A stretch of 64,000 nucleotides of DNA from FEN-299 sp963727765 (GCA_963727765.1 CAVSGZ010000008.1:372001-436000); one strand, 5' to 3'. Numbered from the stretch's first letter, positions 46,213-55,470 are shown. The notes: generated by a model not told the origin, from the sequence alone. Translations and numbers: made by a program.

Positions 46213-46304
46213 GGCAAGCGCGAGCGAGCAGTGGCTAGTGGAACGTCAGCCAGGAGCGAAGCCAGCCGAGTCATTCTGCAGGGAATTGACAATTCGGCTC
46301 CTTG

Positions 46305-46321
46305 CCACCATTTCGGTGGCC
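46305..46321 (+). promoter_or_regulatory. Candidate S6:S18-binding leader hairpin
   Basis: GCCACC-ATTTC-GGTGGC is a perfect 6-bp stem followed at once by CGTTG, 29 bases upstream of the rpsF ATG. rpsF leaders in many bacteria carry a stem with a CCG element bound by the S6:S18 complex. A TTGACA at 46287-46292 lies just before it, but no matching -10 was found. Confidence 0.4.
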
Positions 46322-46350
46322 GTTGAACGACGACGTCCAGAAGGAGAAGC

Positions 46351-46770
46351 ATGAGCACGTCCAGACAGTACGAACTCGTCTACATCGTGTCGCCGGACGC
46401 GACCGAGCAGGAGGTCACCGACCTGCACGCGCAGGTCGAGGCCATCATCGCCCGGATCGGCGGCGAACTGGTGAAGTCCGAGAACTGGGGCCGCCGCAAG
46501 ATGGCCTACGAGATCGGACCGCACAAGGAGGGCGTCTACGTCCTCGAGCTGATCAACGGGTCGGGCGAGCTGATGAAGGAGCTCGAGCGCCGGCTGAGGG
46601 TCAGCGAGAAGGTCCTGAGGTACCTCGTGGTCCGCGTGGACGAAGAGCTGCGCGCGGCCGAGCGAACCCGGTCGCGCCGCAAGGTGCGGACCGGCCCGCC
46701 CGCAGGCGAGGGTGAGGCAACCGGCATCACGGCCGACAACAACGGCGGCTTCTTCCGCGACGAGGTATAG
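46351..46770 (+). CDS. rpsF: 30S ribosomal protein S6
   Basis: 139 residues: RQYELVYIVSPDATEQEV, GRRKMAYEIGPHKEGVYVLE and VSEKVLRYLVVRVDE. It has a basic and Gly-rich C-terminal extension. AAGGAG lies six bases before the ATG. First gene of rpsF-rpsR-rplI-dnaB. Confidence 0.97.
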   Translation: MSTSRQYELVYIVSPDATEQEVTDLHAQVEAIIARIGGELVKSENWGRRKMAYEIGPHKEGVYVLELINGSGELMKELERRLRVSEKVLRYLVVRVDEELRAAERTRSRRKVRTGPPAGEGEATGITADNNGGFFRDEV

Positions 46771-46772
46771 CC

Positions 46773-47084
46773 ATGGCTGACGAACAGAGACGGGGCGGTG
46801 GCGGTGGCGGACGCGGGCGCGGCGGCGCGCGTGGCGCGAGCGCCGACAAGGGACCCGGGCAGCGGCGGTCGCTCTTCCGGCGACGGAAGGTGTGCAAGTT
46901 CTGCTCCGAGAAGATCGACTACATCGACTACAAGGACGTGCGGATGCTGATGCCGTTCGTGCCGGATCGCGGGAAGATCCTCCCGCGCCGGATCTCGGGC
47001 GTGTGCGCGCCGCACCAGCGCGCCCTGCAGACCGCCATCAAGCGAGCCCGGCAGCTCGCCCTCGTGCCCTACGTGGCGGACTGA
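46773..47084 (+). CDS. rpsR: 30S ribosomal protein S18, zinc-type, with Gly/Arg-rich N-terminus
   Basis: 103 residues, longer than the usual 75-90 because of a Gly/Arg-rich N-terminal extension of about 30 residues. The core is KVCKFCSEKIDYIDYKDV and RISGVCAPHQRALQTAIKRAR; the CxxC and C-x2-H residues indicate the zinc-binding (C+) form of S18. Two bases separate it from rpsF. Confidence 0.96.
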   Translation: MADEQRRGGGGGGRGRGGARGASADKGPGQRRSLFRRRKVCKFCSEKIDYIDYKDVRMLMPFVPDRGKILPRRISGVCAPHQRALQTAIKRARQLALVPYVAD

Positions 47085-47097
47085 GAGGTGACGGATC

Positions 47098-47589
47098 ATG
47101 GAAGTCATTCTGCGTGAACACGTCGAGAATCTCGGGCGCCGCGGCGACGTCGTCAAGGTGGCCGCCGGCTACGCTCGGAACTACCTGCTGCCGCGCAAGC
47201 TGGCGCTGGCGGTCAGCGAGCAGAACCGCCGCCAGATCGAGCGCGAGCGCAAGGTGGCGGAGGCGCGCGAGCTGGCCGAGCGGCAGGACGCCGAGGCGAT
47301 GGCGCTCAAGCTGGCGGCGGCCGAGATCGTGCTGGCCCGCCGCGTGGGCGAGAACGACACGCTCTACGGCTCGGTGACCTCGGCCGACGTCGCCGAGGCG
47401 CTCGCCGAGAAGGGGTTCGAGATCGAGAAGCGGAAGATCGTGCTCCACGACCCGCTGAAGCAGCTGGGCGAGTTCGAGGTCGCGGTGAAGATCCACCACG
47501 ACGTGCCGGCGCACGTGAAGGTGAAGATCGTGGCGCTCGGCGCCGCCAAGCCCGAGGGCGAGGCGACGTCCACGCCGGCGGCCGAGTAG
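47098..47589 (+). CDS. rplI: 50S ribosomal protein L9
   Basis: 163 residues. The N-terminal EVILREHVENLGRRGDVVKV and YARNYLLPRKLALAV are the signature, then the long connecting helix rich in Arg/Glu/Ala, then the C-terminal domain. AGAGG precedes the ATG. dnaB follows after a repeat. Confidence 0.97.
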   Translation: MEVILREHVENLGRRGDVVKVAAGYARNYLLPRKLALAVSEQNRRQIERERKVAEARELAERQDAEAMALKLAAAEIVLARRVGENDTLYGSVTSADVAEALAEKGFEIEKRKIVLHDPLKQLGEFEVAVKIHHDVPAHVKVKIVALGAAKPEGEATSTPAAE

Positions 47590-47607
47590 TCTGCACGTTC
47601 GACCGTA

Positions 47608-47629
47608 GGGCGGGTCTTCAGACCCGCCC
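47608..47629. repeat. GTAGGGCG hairpin repeat (perfect 10-bp stem)
   Basis: GGGCGGGTCT, two bases, AGACCCGCCC. It lies between rplI and dnaB, preceded by CCGTA as in other copies. There is no T tract after the stem. Confidence 0.65.
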
Positions 47630-47661
47630 TGAAACCGACGACAGAGTGCTACACTGCGCCT

Positions 47662-49002
47662 GTGGCTGAAACGCCAGCCGTCGCCGAACGGACCCTGCCG
47701 CACAACCTCGAGGCCGAGCGATCGGTCCTGGGGGCGATCCTCATTCAGAACGCCACCTACAACGTGGCGGCGGCAGTGGTGCGTCCGGAGGACTTCTACC
47801 GGGATGCGCACCGGCGGATCTTCGCCCGCATCATCGACCTCGCCGAGCGCCGCGAGGCCGTCGATTTCGTCACGCTCAAGGAGGAACTCGGACGCTCCGG
47901 CGAGCTGGACGCGGTGGGCGGTCCGGCCTACATCGCCTCGCTCGTCGACGGCGTGCCGCGGGCGACCAACGTCGAGCACTACGCCAAGATCGTCAAGGAG
48001 AAGGCGGTCCTCCGGAACCTGATTGCCGCGGCCAACACCATCCTCTCGGACGCCTACGAGGCCGACCAGGACGCGGCGGACATCCTCGACCGCGCCGAGC
48101 ACTCGATCTTCGACATCGCCGAGGGGCGGATCCGGTCCGGATTCCTGTCGCTCGCGACCATCGCCGAGGCGGCAGCGGAGTCGATCCAGAAGGCGCACGA
48201 AGAGAAGAAGCTCATCACCGGGGTGCCGACCGGCTTCAACGACCTCGACAACCTGACGTCGGGGTTCCAGCGCGGCGACCTGATCATCGTGGCGGCCCGG
48301 CCGTCGATGGGCAAGACCTCGCTCGCGCTGAACATCGCCCAGCACGTGGGGACGAAGACCGACCACACCGTCGGCCTCTTCAGCCTGGAGATGTCCCGCG
48401 AGCAGCTGTTCCTGCGCATGTTGTCCTCGGAGGCGCAGATCGACGGGCACGCGCTGCGCACCGGGTTCCTGCGCAGCGATGATTGGGGCCGCCTCACCGA
48501 GGCGCTGGGCGTGCTGGGCCAGGCCCGGGTCTTCATCGACGACACGCCGTCGATCGGCGTGCTGGAGATGCGCGCCAAGTCGCGGCGGCTCGCCGCCGAA
48601 CACGGCCTGCACCTGCTCGTCGTCGACTACATCCAACTGATGCAGGGCCGCGGGCGGTTTGACAACCGCACGCAGGAGCTCGGCCAGATCTCCCGGGCGC
48701 TGAAGGGGCTGGCGAAGGAGCTGAACATCCCGGTGGTCGTCATCTCGCAGCTGAGCCGGGCGCCGGAGTCGCGGTCCGATCACCGGCCGCAGCTGTCCGA
48801 CCTGCGCGAGTCGGGCGCGCTCGAGCAGGACGCCGACGTCGTCATCCTCATCTACCGCGAGGACTTCTACAACCAGGACAGCGCGAGCGGCAGCGTCGCC
48901 GACATCATCGTCGCCAAGCAGCGCAACGGCCCGACCGACTCGATCAAGCTCGCGTTCATCAAGGAGCGCACGCGCTTCGAGAACTACGATCCGGGCGCCT
49001 GA
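47662..49002 (+). CDS. dnaB: Replicative DNA helicase
   Basis: 446 residues from a GTG at 47662. N-terminal domain with RTLPHNLEAERSVLGAILI; RecA-like domain with Walker A RPSMGKTSLAL, ARVFIDDTPSIGVLEMRAKSR, LLVVDYIQLMQG (Walker B), and SDLRESGALEQDADVVI. No intein is present. It unwinds DNA at the fork; its place after rplI is common. Confidence 0.96.
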   Translation: MAETPAVAERTLPHNLEAERSVLGAILIQNATYNVAAAVVRPEDFYRDAHRRIFARIIDLAERREAVDFVTLKEELGRSGELDAVGGPAYIASLVDGVPRATNVEHYAKIVKEKAVLRNLIAAANTILSDAYEADQDAADILDRAEHSIFDIAEGRIRSGFLSLATIAEAAAESIQKAHEEKKLITGVPTGFNDLDNLTSGFQRGDLIIVAARPSMGKTSLALNIAQHVGTKTDHTVGLFSLEMSREQLFLRMLSSEAQIDGHALRTGFLRSDDWGRLTEALGVLGQARVFIDDTPSIGVLEMRAKSRRLAAEHGLHLLVVDYIQLMQGRGRFDNRTQELGQISRALKGLAKELNIPVVVISQLSRAPESRSDHRPQLSDLRESGALEQDADVVILIYREDFYNQDSASGSVADIIVAKQRNGPTDSIKLAFIKERTRFENYDPGA

Positions 49003-49039
49003 CCGGGGGCCGCCCGGCGGCGCGCCGCTCAGGTTCCGC

Positions 49040-50179
49040 ATGGTTCGTTCCACCGTCGCCCACGTCGATCTCGCCGCGCTGCAGGCCAACTTCCGCGCCG
49101 TCGAAGCATTCCTGGCCGCCGGGACCCCGCCGTCGTGTCGCCCGCCCGACATCATCGCCGTCGTCAAGGCCAACGCCTACGGCCACGGGGCGCGGCACGT
49201 CGCGCTGGCCCTCGAGCGGGCCGGGGCCTCGATACTCGCCTGCGCCGACATCGAGGAGGGTGTCGCGCTCAGGCGGGCCGGCGTCCGGGGGCGCATCCTC
49301 GTCTTCGGCGCGCTGAGCGTCAGCGATCTCGCCGGGCTGTTCGACTACGACCTGACGCCGACCTGTTCGACGCCGGGAGCCGGCCGCGCGCTTCAGGCGG
49401 CGGCGGCTGCGCGGGGCAGGCGGCTGCGCTACCACCTCAAGATCGACACCGGCCTCAACCGGCTGGGCTTCAGGCACGACCATCTCGAGGCCACGCTGCC
49501 GGGCCTGTTGGCGAGTCCCAACCTCGATCTGGCGGCCGTGTACACCCATTTTGCGACGGCCGACGACCCGGCCCATCCCCTGTTCGACGAGCAGCGCCAC
49601 CGCTTCACCGAGGCGCTCGAGCGAATCGGAAAGCTGGGCGTGGCTGTCCCGGCCCGGCACGCGGCCAACAGCGCCGCCCTGCTTCGCGAGCCGCGCGTGT
49701 GGTACGACCTGGTGCGACCGGGCCTGCTGCTCTACGGCGTGTCGCCGGCCGCCTGGGCGGCGACGTTCCCGCTTCGACCCGTGATGTCGCTGCGCAGCCG
49801 CATCGTGTCGGTGAAGAACGTGCGTTCGGGTGAAGGCGTGGGCTACGGCGCACGCTTCACGCCCGACACGCCGCGTGTCATCGCCACCGTGCCGGCCGGC
49901 TACGCCGACGGCCTCGATGCGAGGCTGGGCGGCCGGGGGCATGTGCTTGTCGGCGGCCGCCGCGCGCCGATCGTCGGCGCGGTGTCGATGGACATGCTGG
50001 CGGTGGACGTCACCGGCGTCCCGGTCGATCCCGGCGACGAGGTGGTGCTGCTTGGGGAGCAGGGATCCGAGCGGATCACCGCGACGGCGATGGCCGACGC
50101 GATCGGCACGATTCCGTACGAGATTCTCTGCCGGATCGGCTCGCGCATTGAGCGGGTCTATGATGATGCACTACGGTGA
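49040..50179 (+). CDS. alr: Alanine racemase
   Basis: 379 residues. PLP lysine in VVKANAYGHGA near residue 50, KIDTGLNRLGF, catalytic Tyr in GVGYGARF, and GAVSMDMLAVDVTG. It makes D-Ala for peptidoglycan. The stop overlaps the radA GTG start. Confidence 0.96.
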   Translation: MVRSTVAHVDLAALQANFRAVEAFLAAGTPPSCRPPDIIAVVKANAYGHGARHVALALERAGASILACADIEEGVALRRAGVRGRILVFGALSVSDLAGLFDYDLTPTCSTPGAGRALQAAAAARGRRLRYHLKIDTGLNRLGFRHDHLEATLPGLLASPNLDLAAVYTHFATADDPAHPLFDEQRHRFTEALERIGKLGVAVPARHAANSAALLREPRVWYDLVRPGLLLYGVSPAAWAATFPLRPVMSLRSRIVSVKNVRSGEGVGYGARFTPDTPRVIATVPAGYADGLDARLGGRGHVLVGGRRAPIVGAVSMDMLAVDVTGVPVDPGDEVVLLGEQGSERITATAMADAIGTIPYEILCRIGSRIERVYDDALR

Positions 50180-51573
50180 CGAGCAACATGAAACCTCCTA
50201 AGAGCGTCTTCGTCTGCCAGGAATGCGGCGCGCAGGCGCAGAAGTGGATGGGCCGCTGCGCCGACTGCGGGGCCTGGAACTCGCTCGTCGAGGAGCGGAT
50301 GGCGGAAGGGGCGCCGGCAGCCGGAGGCGCGGCGGCCGCGCGCTACGCGCTCGGCGGGGGAGCGGGCGCCCGGCTGTACGCCGACATCCAGCTGGCCGAC
50401 GCGCCGCGTCTCGCCACCGGCATCGAGGAGTTCGACCGTGTGCTCGGCGGCGGCATCGTGCCCGGTTCGCTGGTCCTGCTCGGCGGCGAGCCCGGGATCG
50501 GCAAGTCGACGTTGCTGCTGCAGGCCGCCGCGTCGTTCGCCCGGAAGGTGGGGCCGGTGCTCTACAGCTCGGGCGAGGAGTCCGAGCACCAGGTGAAGTC
50601 GCGCGGCGAGCGGCTCGGCGTCGGAGACGCGCCCATCTACCTGCTGGCCGAGACCTGCCTCGAGCGGGTGCTCGAGGAGGCCGCCCGCATCAAGCCCGCC
50701 CTGCTCGTCGTCGACTCGATCCAGACCGTGTTCTCCCTCAAGCTGCAGTCGGCGCCGGGCAGCATCGGGCAGGTGCGGGAGGCGGCGACGCAGTTGCTGT
50801 TCTCCGCCAAGGGCCACAATCTGCCGACCTTCCTCGTCGGCCACGTCACCAAGGACGGCAGCCTGGCGGGTCCGAAATCCCTGGAGCACATCGTCGACAC
50901 GGTGCTCTATTTCGAAGGCGAGCAGCACCACGTCCACCGGATCATCCGGGCGGTGAAGAACCGGTTCGGCGAGGTGTCGGAACTGGGCGTGTTCGAGATG
51001 ACCGGGACCGGCCTTCGCCCGGTGCCCAATCCCTCGCAGCTGTTCCTGGCCGAGCGCCCGGCATCCTCGCCCGGCTCGAGCGTCGTCTGCTGCATCGAGG
51101 GATCGCGCCCGATCCTGGTCGAAGTGCAGGCGCTCGTCAGCGGCAGCCTCTACGGCAACGCCCGGCGCATGGCGATCGGGATCGACCAGAACCGCCTGTC
51201 GCTGCTCGTGGCGGTCCTTGAGAAGCGGGCCGGCCTCAGCCTGGTGGGCGAGGACGTCTTCGTCAACGTCGCCGGCGGGATGTCGATCGACGAACCGGCT
51301 GCGGACCTGGCCGTCGTGGCCTCGGTCGCCTCGAGTCTCAGGAACCGCGCCGTGCGCCAGAAGACCGCGGTGTTCGGCGAGGTGGGACTCGCCGGGGAGG
51401 TCCGGGCGGTCACCCAGGCGGCGCGACGGGTCAGAGAAGCTGCACAGATGGGGTTCACTCGCTGTATCCTTCCCAGAGGCAATCTCGATCCCCGAGACCT
51501 GCCTGCCGCCGATTCGTGCGAGGTGGTCGGGGTGTCGTCGGTCGGGGAGGCGCTCGACGCGTTGTTTTCGTAG
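50176..51573 (+). CDS. radA: DNA repair protein RadA/Sms
   Basis: 465 residues. N-terminal zinc finger (Cys at about 14, 17, 28 and 31), Walker A GGEPGIGKST, the RadA-specific VKNRFGEVSELGVFEM, and a C-terminal Lon-like domain with NVAGGMSIDEPAADLA. It is a branch-migration helicase in recombination. The GTG at 50176 overlaps alr; an ATG at 50188 would drop four residues. Confidence 0.95.
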   Translation: MTSNMKPPKSVFVCQECGAQAQKWMGRCADCGAWNSLVEERMAEGAPAAGGAAAARYALGGGAGARLYADIQLADAPRLATGIEEFDRVLGGGIVPGSLVLLGGEPGIGKSTLLLQAAASFARKVGPVLYSSGEESEHQVKSRGERLGVGDAPIYLLAETCLERVLEEAARIKPALLVVDSIQTVFSLKLQSAPGSIGQVREAATQLLFSAKGHNLPTFLVGHVTKDGSLAGPKSLEHIVDTVLYFEGEQHHVHRIIRAVKNRFGEVSELGVFEMTGTGLRPVPNPSQLFLAERPASSPGSSVVCCIEGSRPILVEVQALVSGSLYGNARRMAIGIDQNRLSLLVAVLEKRAGLSLVGEDVFVNVAGGMSIDEPAADLAVVASVASSLRNRAVRQKTAVFGEVGLAGEVRAVTQAARRVREAAQMGFTRCILPRGNLDPRDLPAADSCEVVGVSSVGEALDALFS

Positions 51574-51649
51574 GCGCGGGCGGCCGGGGTTCATTCATCC
51601 CACCCGGCCGTCTCGGCGCATTACTTGAATCCGGAACCGGGGGCTGCCC

Positions 51650-52810
51650 ATGACGTGGTTCATACTCGCCCGGACGCTGATCATCGCGGCGATCGCCTTC
51701 ACCTCAACCCTGCTGCAGCCGCTGGCGGGCTTCGGGTTCGCCGCCGGGACGACCGGGCTGGTCGTGAACGCGGCGTTCGGCCTCGTGCTGGCGCTGCTCA
51801 TCATCGTGTTCGAGCTTCGCCTCAAGGATGTGGCCGTCACGACCACGCTGGGCGCGCTCATCGGCGGCACGACCGGGCTGGTGATCGCGAGGACGATCGA
51901 GACGGCGCTCACGTGGACCGACTCGCGCGACCCGCGGGTGCTCTTCCTGCGCAGCGTGGTGCTGCTCGTGCTGCCCTACATCGGGACCGTGATGGGGGCG
52001 CGCAAGGGCGAGTGGCTGGAGCCGGCGCGGCTGATTGGCCTCTTCCGCGCGGCCGGCCCGCAGCGCCGCTACAAGGTGCTCGACACGAGCGTCATCATCG
52101 ACGGCCGGATCGCCGACGTCTGCGAGACCGGGTTCATCGACGGAGCGCTGGTCATTCCCCAGTTCGTGCTCAAGGAGCTCCAGTTCGTCGCCGACTCGGC
52201 CGACGCGCTCAAGCGCAACCGCGGCCGGCGCGGCCTCGACATCCTCCAGAAGATCCAGAAGATGTCGGGCGTCGAGGTCATCATCTCCGATGTCGACTTC
52301 CCGGAGGTTCGCGAGGTCGACCTCAAGCTGATCGAGCTGGCGCGTTCGCTGCAGGGCAAGATCGTCACCAACGACTTCAACCTGAACAAGGTGGCGCAGC
52401 TTCGCGGCGTGGACGTGCTGAACGTCAACCAGCTGGCCAACTCGCTCAAGCCCGTCGTCCTGCCGGGCGAGACGATGAAGGTCTTCATCCTCAAGGAAGG
52501 CAAGGAATACAACCAGGGCGTCGCCTACCTCGACGACGGCACCATGGTGGTGGTCGACAACGCGCGCAAGCTCATCTCGAAGACGATCGACATCGTCGTG
52601 ACGAGCGTCCTCCAGACGACCGCGGGCAAGATGATCTTCGGCCGCTACATCGAGGCCGGCCCGTCGGCCTCCTCGCCGGCAGCGCCCGTTGCCGTGGCCC
52701 CGGTTCCAGCCGCCACGCCGGCGGCGACCAGCGGGCCGCAGCCGCAGGCCGCGGCGCCGTCTGCCGCGGGCCCCGCCGACAAGGACGACGCGAAGGGGCG
52801 GACGCGGTGA
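51650..52810 (+). CDS. Membrane PIN-TRAM domain protein, YacL-like
   Basis: 386 residues. Four membrane helices in the first 125 residues, a PIN nuclease-like domain at about 140-260 with acidic residues in KVLDTSVIIDGRIADVCE and KIVTNDFNLNKVAQL, then a TRAM domain near 275-335 (VVLPGETMKVFILKEGKEYN). The tail is Pro/Ala rich. This is the YacL architecture of Firmicutes, often next to radA and ispD. Its RNA target is unknown. GGGGG lies before the ATG. Confidence 0.9.
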   Translation: MTWFILARTLIIAAIAFTSTLLQPLAGFGFAAGTTGLVVNAAFGLVLALLIIVFELRLKDVAVTTTLGALIGGTTGLVIARTIETALTWTDSRDPRVLFLRSVVLLVLPYIGTVMGARKGEWLEPARLIGLFRAAGPQRRYKVLDTSVIIDGRIADVCETGFIDGALVIPQFVLKELQFVADSADALKRNRGRRGLDILQKIQKMSGVEVIISDVDFPEVREVDLKLIELARSLQGKIVTNDFNLNKVAQLRGVDVLNVNQLANSLKPVVLPGETMKVFILKEGKEYNQGVAYLDDGTMVVVDNARKLISKTIDIVVTSVLQTTAGKMIFGRYIEAGPSASSPAAPVAVAPVPAATPAATSGPQPQAAAPSAAGPADKDDAKGRTR

Positions 52811-53559
52811 AGGTGCCGCCGTTCCACTGGTGGCGGACCGTCTTCTTCCTGATCCCGGCCATCGCCGTCTACTCGATCGTTCTGGGCACGCTGTCGATCG
52901 CGTCCAGCCTGTTCCAGCGAAGCGGCTACTTCGCGCACCGCTGCGCCCGCGCCTGGGCGTGGCTCATCCTGGCCACGACCGGCGTCGACGTCGAGGTGCA
53001 CGGCCTCGAGCGGCTCACGCCCGGCACGACGTACATCTTCGTCTCCAACCACCAGAGCATTTACGACATCCCCGTTATCTTCTGGCACGTGCCGTGGCAG
53101 CTCCGGATCATCGCCAAGGCGTCGCTCGCGAGCTTCCCGTTCCTCGGCTGGCACCTCAGCCGGACCGGCCACCTGCTGGTCGACCGCCACCATCCCGACC
53201 CGCTCGGCATCCTCAGGCGGTGGAAGGGGCTGGTCTCGCGTGGGCTGTCGCTGATCGTGTTCCCCGAGGGCACGCGAAGCCCCGACGGGAACGTCGGCCG
53301 GTTCAAGGGCGGCAGCTTCCTGCTCGCGATCCAGGCCCGCTTGCCGCTGGTGCCCGTGTCGGTGAGCGGCAGCCGTCACGTAATGCTGAAGAACCGGCTG
53401 ATGACCTGTCCCGGGCACGTGCGTCTGGTCGTGCACGACCCGGTGCCGACCACCGACCTCGAGGCGAGCGCGGAGAGCGCCCGCCGCCTGGCCGAGCAGA
53501 TCCGCGAGACCATCCGCGCGGACGTCGACGATCCGGACGGCGACCCGTCGCGTCCATGA
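52807..53559 (+). CDS. plsC: 1-acyl-sn-glycerol-3-phosphate acyltransferase
   Basis: 250 residues from a GTG overlapping the upstream stop. An N-terminal membrane helix, then the acyltransferase motifs NHQSIYDIP (H-x4-D), FPFLGWHLSRTGHLLVDR, FPEGTRSPDG and LPLVPVSVSGSRHVM. It acylates lysophosphatidate in phospholipid synthesis. It overlaps the next gene by four bases. Confidence 0.92.
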   Translation: MKVPPFHWWRTVFFLIPAIAVYSIVLGTLSIASSLFQRSGYFAHRCARAWAWLILATTGVDVEVHGLERLTPGTTYIFVSNHQSIYDIPVIFWHVPWQLRIIAKASLASFPFLGWHLSRTGHLLVDRHHPDPLGILRRWKGLVSRGLSLIVFPEGTRSPDGNVGRFKGGSFLLAIQARLPLVPVSVSGSRHVMLKNRLMTCPGHVRLVVHDPVPTTDLEASAESARRLAEQIRETIRADVDDPDGDPSRP

Positions 53560-54191
53560 CGTTCACCCTCGCTCCGGACCTGGCGCCCGTCATTCAGCCC
53601 GCCGCGCTGGTGGTCGAGGGCGTCAGCGTGGCCGAACGCGACGGCCAGCTCGACGCGCCGCTCGCCGAAGCCGAGGCTCGCGTCCGCCGTGCGGCCCCCG
53701 CACAGCGCGAAGCTGTTCGCGCCATGTATCGCCACGTGGGCCTCGACCCCACCCGGCGCCGCCCCTCGTCGGAAGCGCTGCTCCGGAGGGTGACGAGAGG
53801 CGAGCCGCTCCCGCGCATCAACTCCCTCGTCGACATCTGCAACTGGTGCTCGCTCGAGCTTCAGCTGCCATACGGGCTCTACGACCTCGATCGAATCGAC
53901 GGTGACGTCCTCCTGCGCCTGGGCGCAGAGGGCGAGGAATACGCGGGGATTCGAAAGGACGTCGTCCACGTCGGCGGCCGCCTGACGCTCGCCGATCGCC
54001 TCGGCCCCTTCGGCAACCCGTCGTCCGACTCGCTCCGCACGATGGTCACCGCCGGGACCGCGCGCGTAATGGCGGTGATCTTCGCCCCGCGCGTGCTGGC
54101 GCCCGAGGCGGTCGCTGCGGCGCTCGACCTGACGTCCGAACGGATTCGCACCTGCGCCGGCGGCGTCGAGACCGGCCGGTTCGTCATATAA
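53556..54191 (+). CDS. B3/4-domain protein (phenylalanyl-tRNA synthetase beta B3/4-like)
   Basis: 211 residues. The region LPRINSLVDICNWCSLELQLPYGLYDLDRIDGDVLLRLG matches the B3/4 domain found in PheT and as stand-alone proteins, with FGNPSSDSLRTMVTAGT behind it (each quoted in part). Stand-alone B3/4 proteins may edit or deacylate mis-charged tRNA or aminoacyl compounds, but this is not proven. Operon position between plsC and ispDF. Start overlaps plsC by ATGA. Confidence 0.8.
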   Translation: MTFTLAPDLAPVIQPAALVVEGVSVAERDGQLDAPLAEAEARVRRAAPAQREAVRAMYRHVGLDPTRRRPSSEALLRRVTRGEPLPRINSLVDICNWCSLELQLPYGLYDLDRIDGDVLLRLGAEGEEYAGIRKDVVHVGGRLTLADRLGPFGNPSSDSLRTMVTAGTARVMAVIFAPRVLAPEAVAAALDLTSERIRTCAGGVETGRFVI

Positions 54192-54223
54192 TTGAAGGTT
54201 GCTCCTCTTGTCGGAAGCCGCCC

Positions 54224-55441
54224 ATGCACGTATCCGCCATCATCGCAGCCGGGGGACGCGGACGCCGCGTGGGGGCGGGTCTGCCCAAGCAACTGCTCGA
54301 CCTTGGGGGCCGGCCGATTCTCCAGTGGAGCGTCGACGCGTTCCTCTCGTGCCGGCGCATCGATGACCTGGTCGTCGCGGTGCCGCCCGAGTGGATTGAC
54401 GACCCTCCCGCCTGCCTCCGACACGAGCGGATTCGACTCGTCCCCGGCGGCGAGCGGCGCCAGGACTCGGTGGCCAGCGGCTTCGCGGCCTTGTCGGACG
54501 CGACTGACATCGTGCTGATCCACGACGCGGCCAGGCCACTCCTGGACCCTGCGTCCATCGAGGCGGTGATCGAGGCCGCCGCCGACGCCGGCGCGGCGAT
54601 CGTGGCGCTCGCGGCTCGCGACACGATCAAGTGGTCGTCGGAGCAGGCGGCCGACGCCGCCGGCGCGCGCGCCGTCGAGCGCACACTGCCTCGCGAGCGC
54701 GTCTTCCTGGCGCAAACACCGCAGGCGTTTCGCCGGGAGGTGCTGCGCGCGGCCGTGGCGCTCGGGCAGAGCGGCGTCGAGGCGACCGACGAGGCGGCCC
54801 TCGCCGAACGCGCGGGCTACGGCGTGCGGCTCGTCGAGGGGAGCGCGCGGAACATCAAGGTGACGACGGCCGAGGATCTCGTCATCGCGGAGGCACTCGT
54901 GATGGCCGAAACGAGAGGCGGCACGCAGCCTGCCCGCACCGCGGGCCACTCGACGTTGAGGGTCGGCACGGGCTACGACCTGCATCGGTTCGCCGACGGG
55001 CGGCGGCTGGTGCTGGGCGGTGTCGAGATCCCGTTCGACCGCGGCCTGGTCGGGCACTCCGATGCCGACGCCCTCTCCCACGCGGTCACCGATGCCGTGC
55101 TCGGGGCGGCGTCGCTTGGCGACATCGGCACGCACTTCCCAGACACCGACGAGCGCTGGCGCGGCGCGTCCAGCGTGGCGATGCTCCGACACGCGGTGGA
55201 TCTGGTGGCGGGGCAAGGACTCCGCCCCGTCAACGTCGATGCCACCATCGTCGCCGAGCGCCCGACGTTCGGTCCGCACCGCGCGGCGATCGTCGCCTCG
55301 CTCGCGCGCGCGCTCGGCCTGCCCGCGTCGGCCGTGAGCGTGAAGGCCAAGACCAACGAAGGCGTGGACGCAGCCGGGCGCGGCGAGGCGCTCGCCGTGC
55401 ACGCGATCGCGCTGCTGCAGCGTGACAGCGTGACCGACTGA
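54224..55441 (+). CDS. ispDF: Bifunctional IspD/IspF (CDP-ME synthase and MECDP synthase)
   Basis: 405 residues, a fusion. IspD at 1-230: IIAAGGRGRRVGAGLPKQLL, VLIHDAARPLL, AQTPQAFRREVL. Linker near 232-242. IspF at 243-405: VGTGYDLHRFADGRRLVLGGV with metal-ligand Asp/His, GHSDADALSHAVTDAVLGA, DIGTHFPDTD, KAKTNEGVDAAGRGEA. It performs steps three and five of the MEP isoprenoid route; ispE supplies the step between. The fusion is known in alpha- and epsilon-proteobacteria and others. Confidence 0.96.
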   Translation: MHVSAIIAAGGRGRRVGAGLPKQLLDLGGRPILQWSVDAFLSCRRIDDLVVAVPPEWIDDPPACLRHERIRLVPGGERRQDSVASGFAALSDATDIVLIHDAARPLLDPASIEAVIEAAADAGAAIVALAARDTIKWSSEQAADAAGARAVERTLPRERVFLAQTPQAFRREVLRAAVALGQSGVEATDEAALAERAGYGVRLVEGSARNIKVTTAEDLVIAEALVMAETRGGTQPARTAGHSTLRVGTGYDLHRFADGRRLVLGGVEIPFDRGLVGHSDADALSHAVTDAVLGAASLGDIGTHFPDTDERWRGASSVAMLRHAVDLVAGQGLRPVNVDATIVAERPTFGPHRAAIVASLARALGLPASAVSVKAKTNEGVDAAGRGEALAVHAIALLQRDSVTD

Positions 55442-55470
55442 CCACGAGCCACTGACCACTAGCGACTGAT
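55437..55470. repeat. Period-7 repeat (CTGACCA family) in the gltX ribosome-binding region
   Basis: CTGACCA, CGAGCCA, CTGACCA, CTAGCGA, CTGATAT: a seven-base period that runs from the ispDF stop up to the gltX ATG. It occupies the position where a Shine-Dalgarno is expected, and none is seen. Confidence 0.6.
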
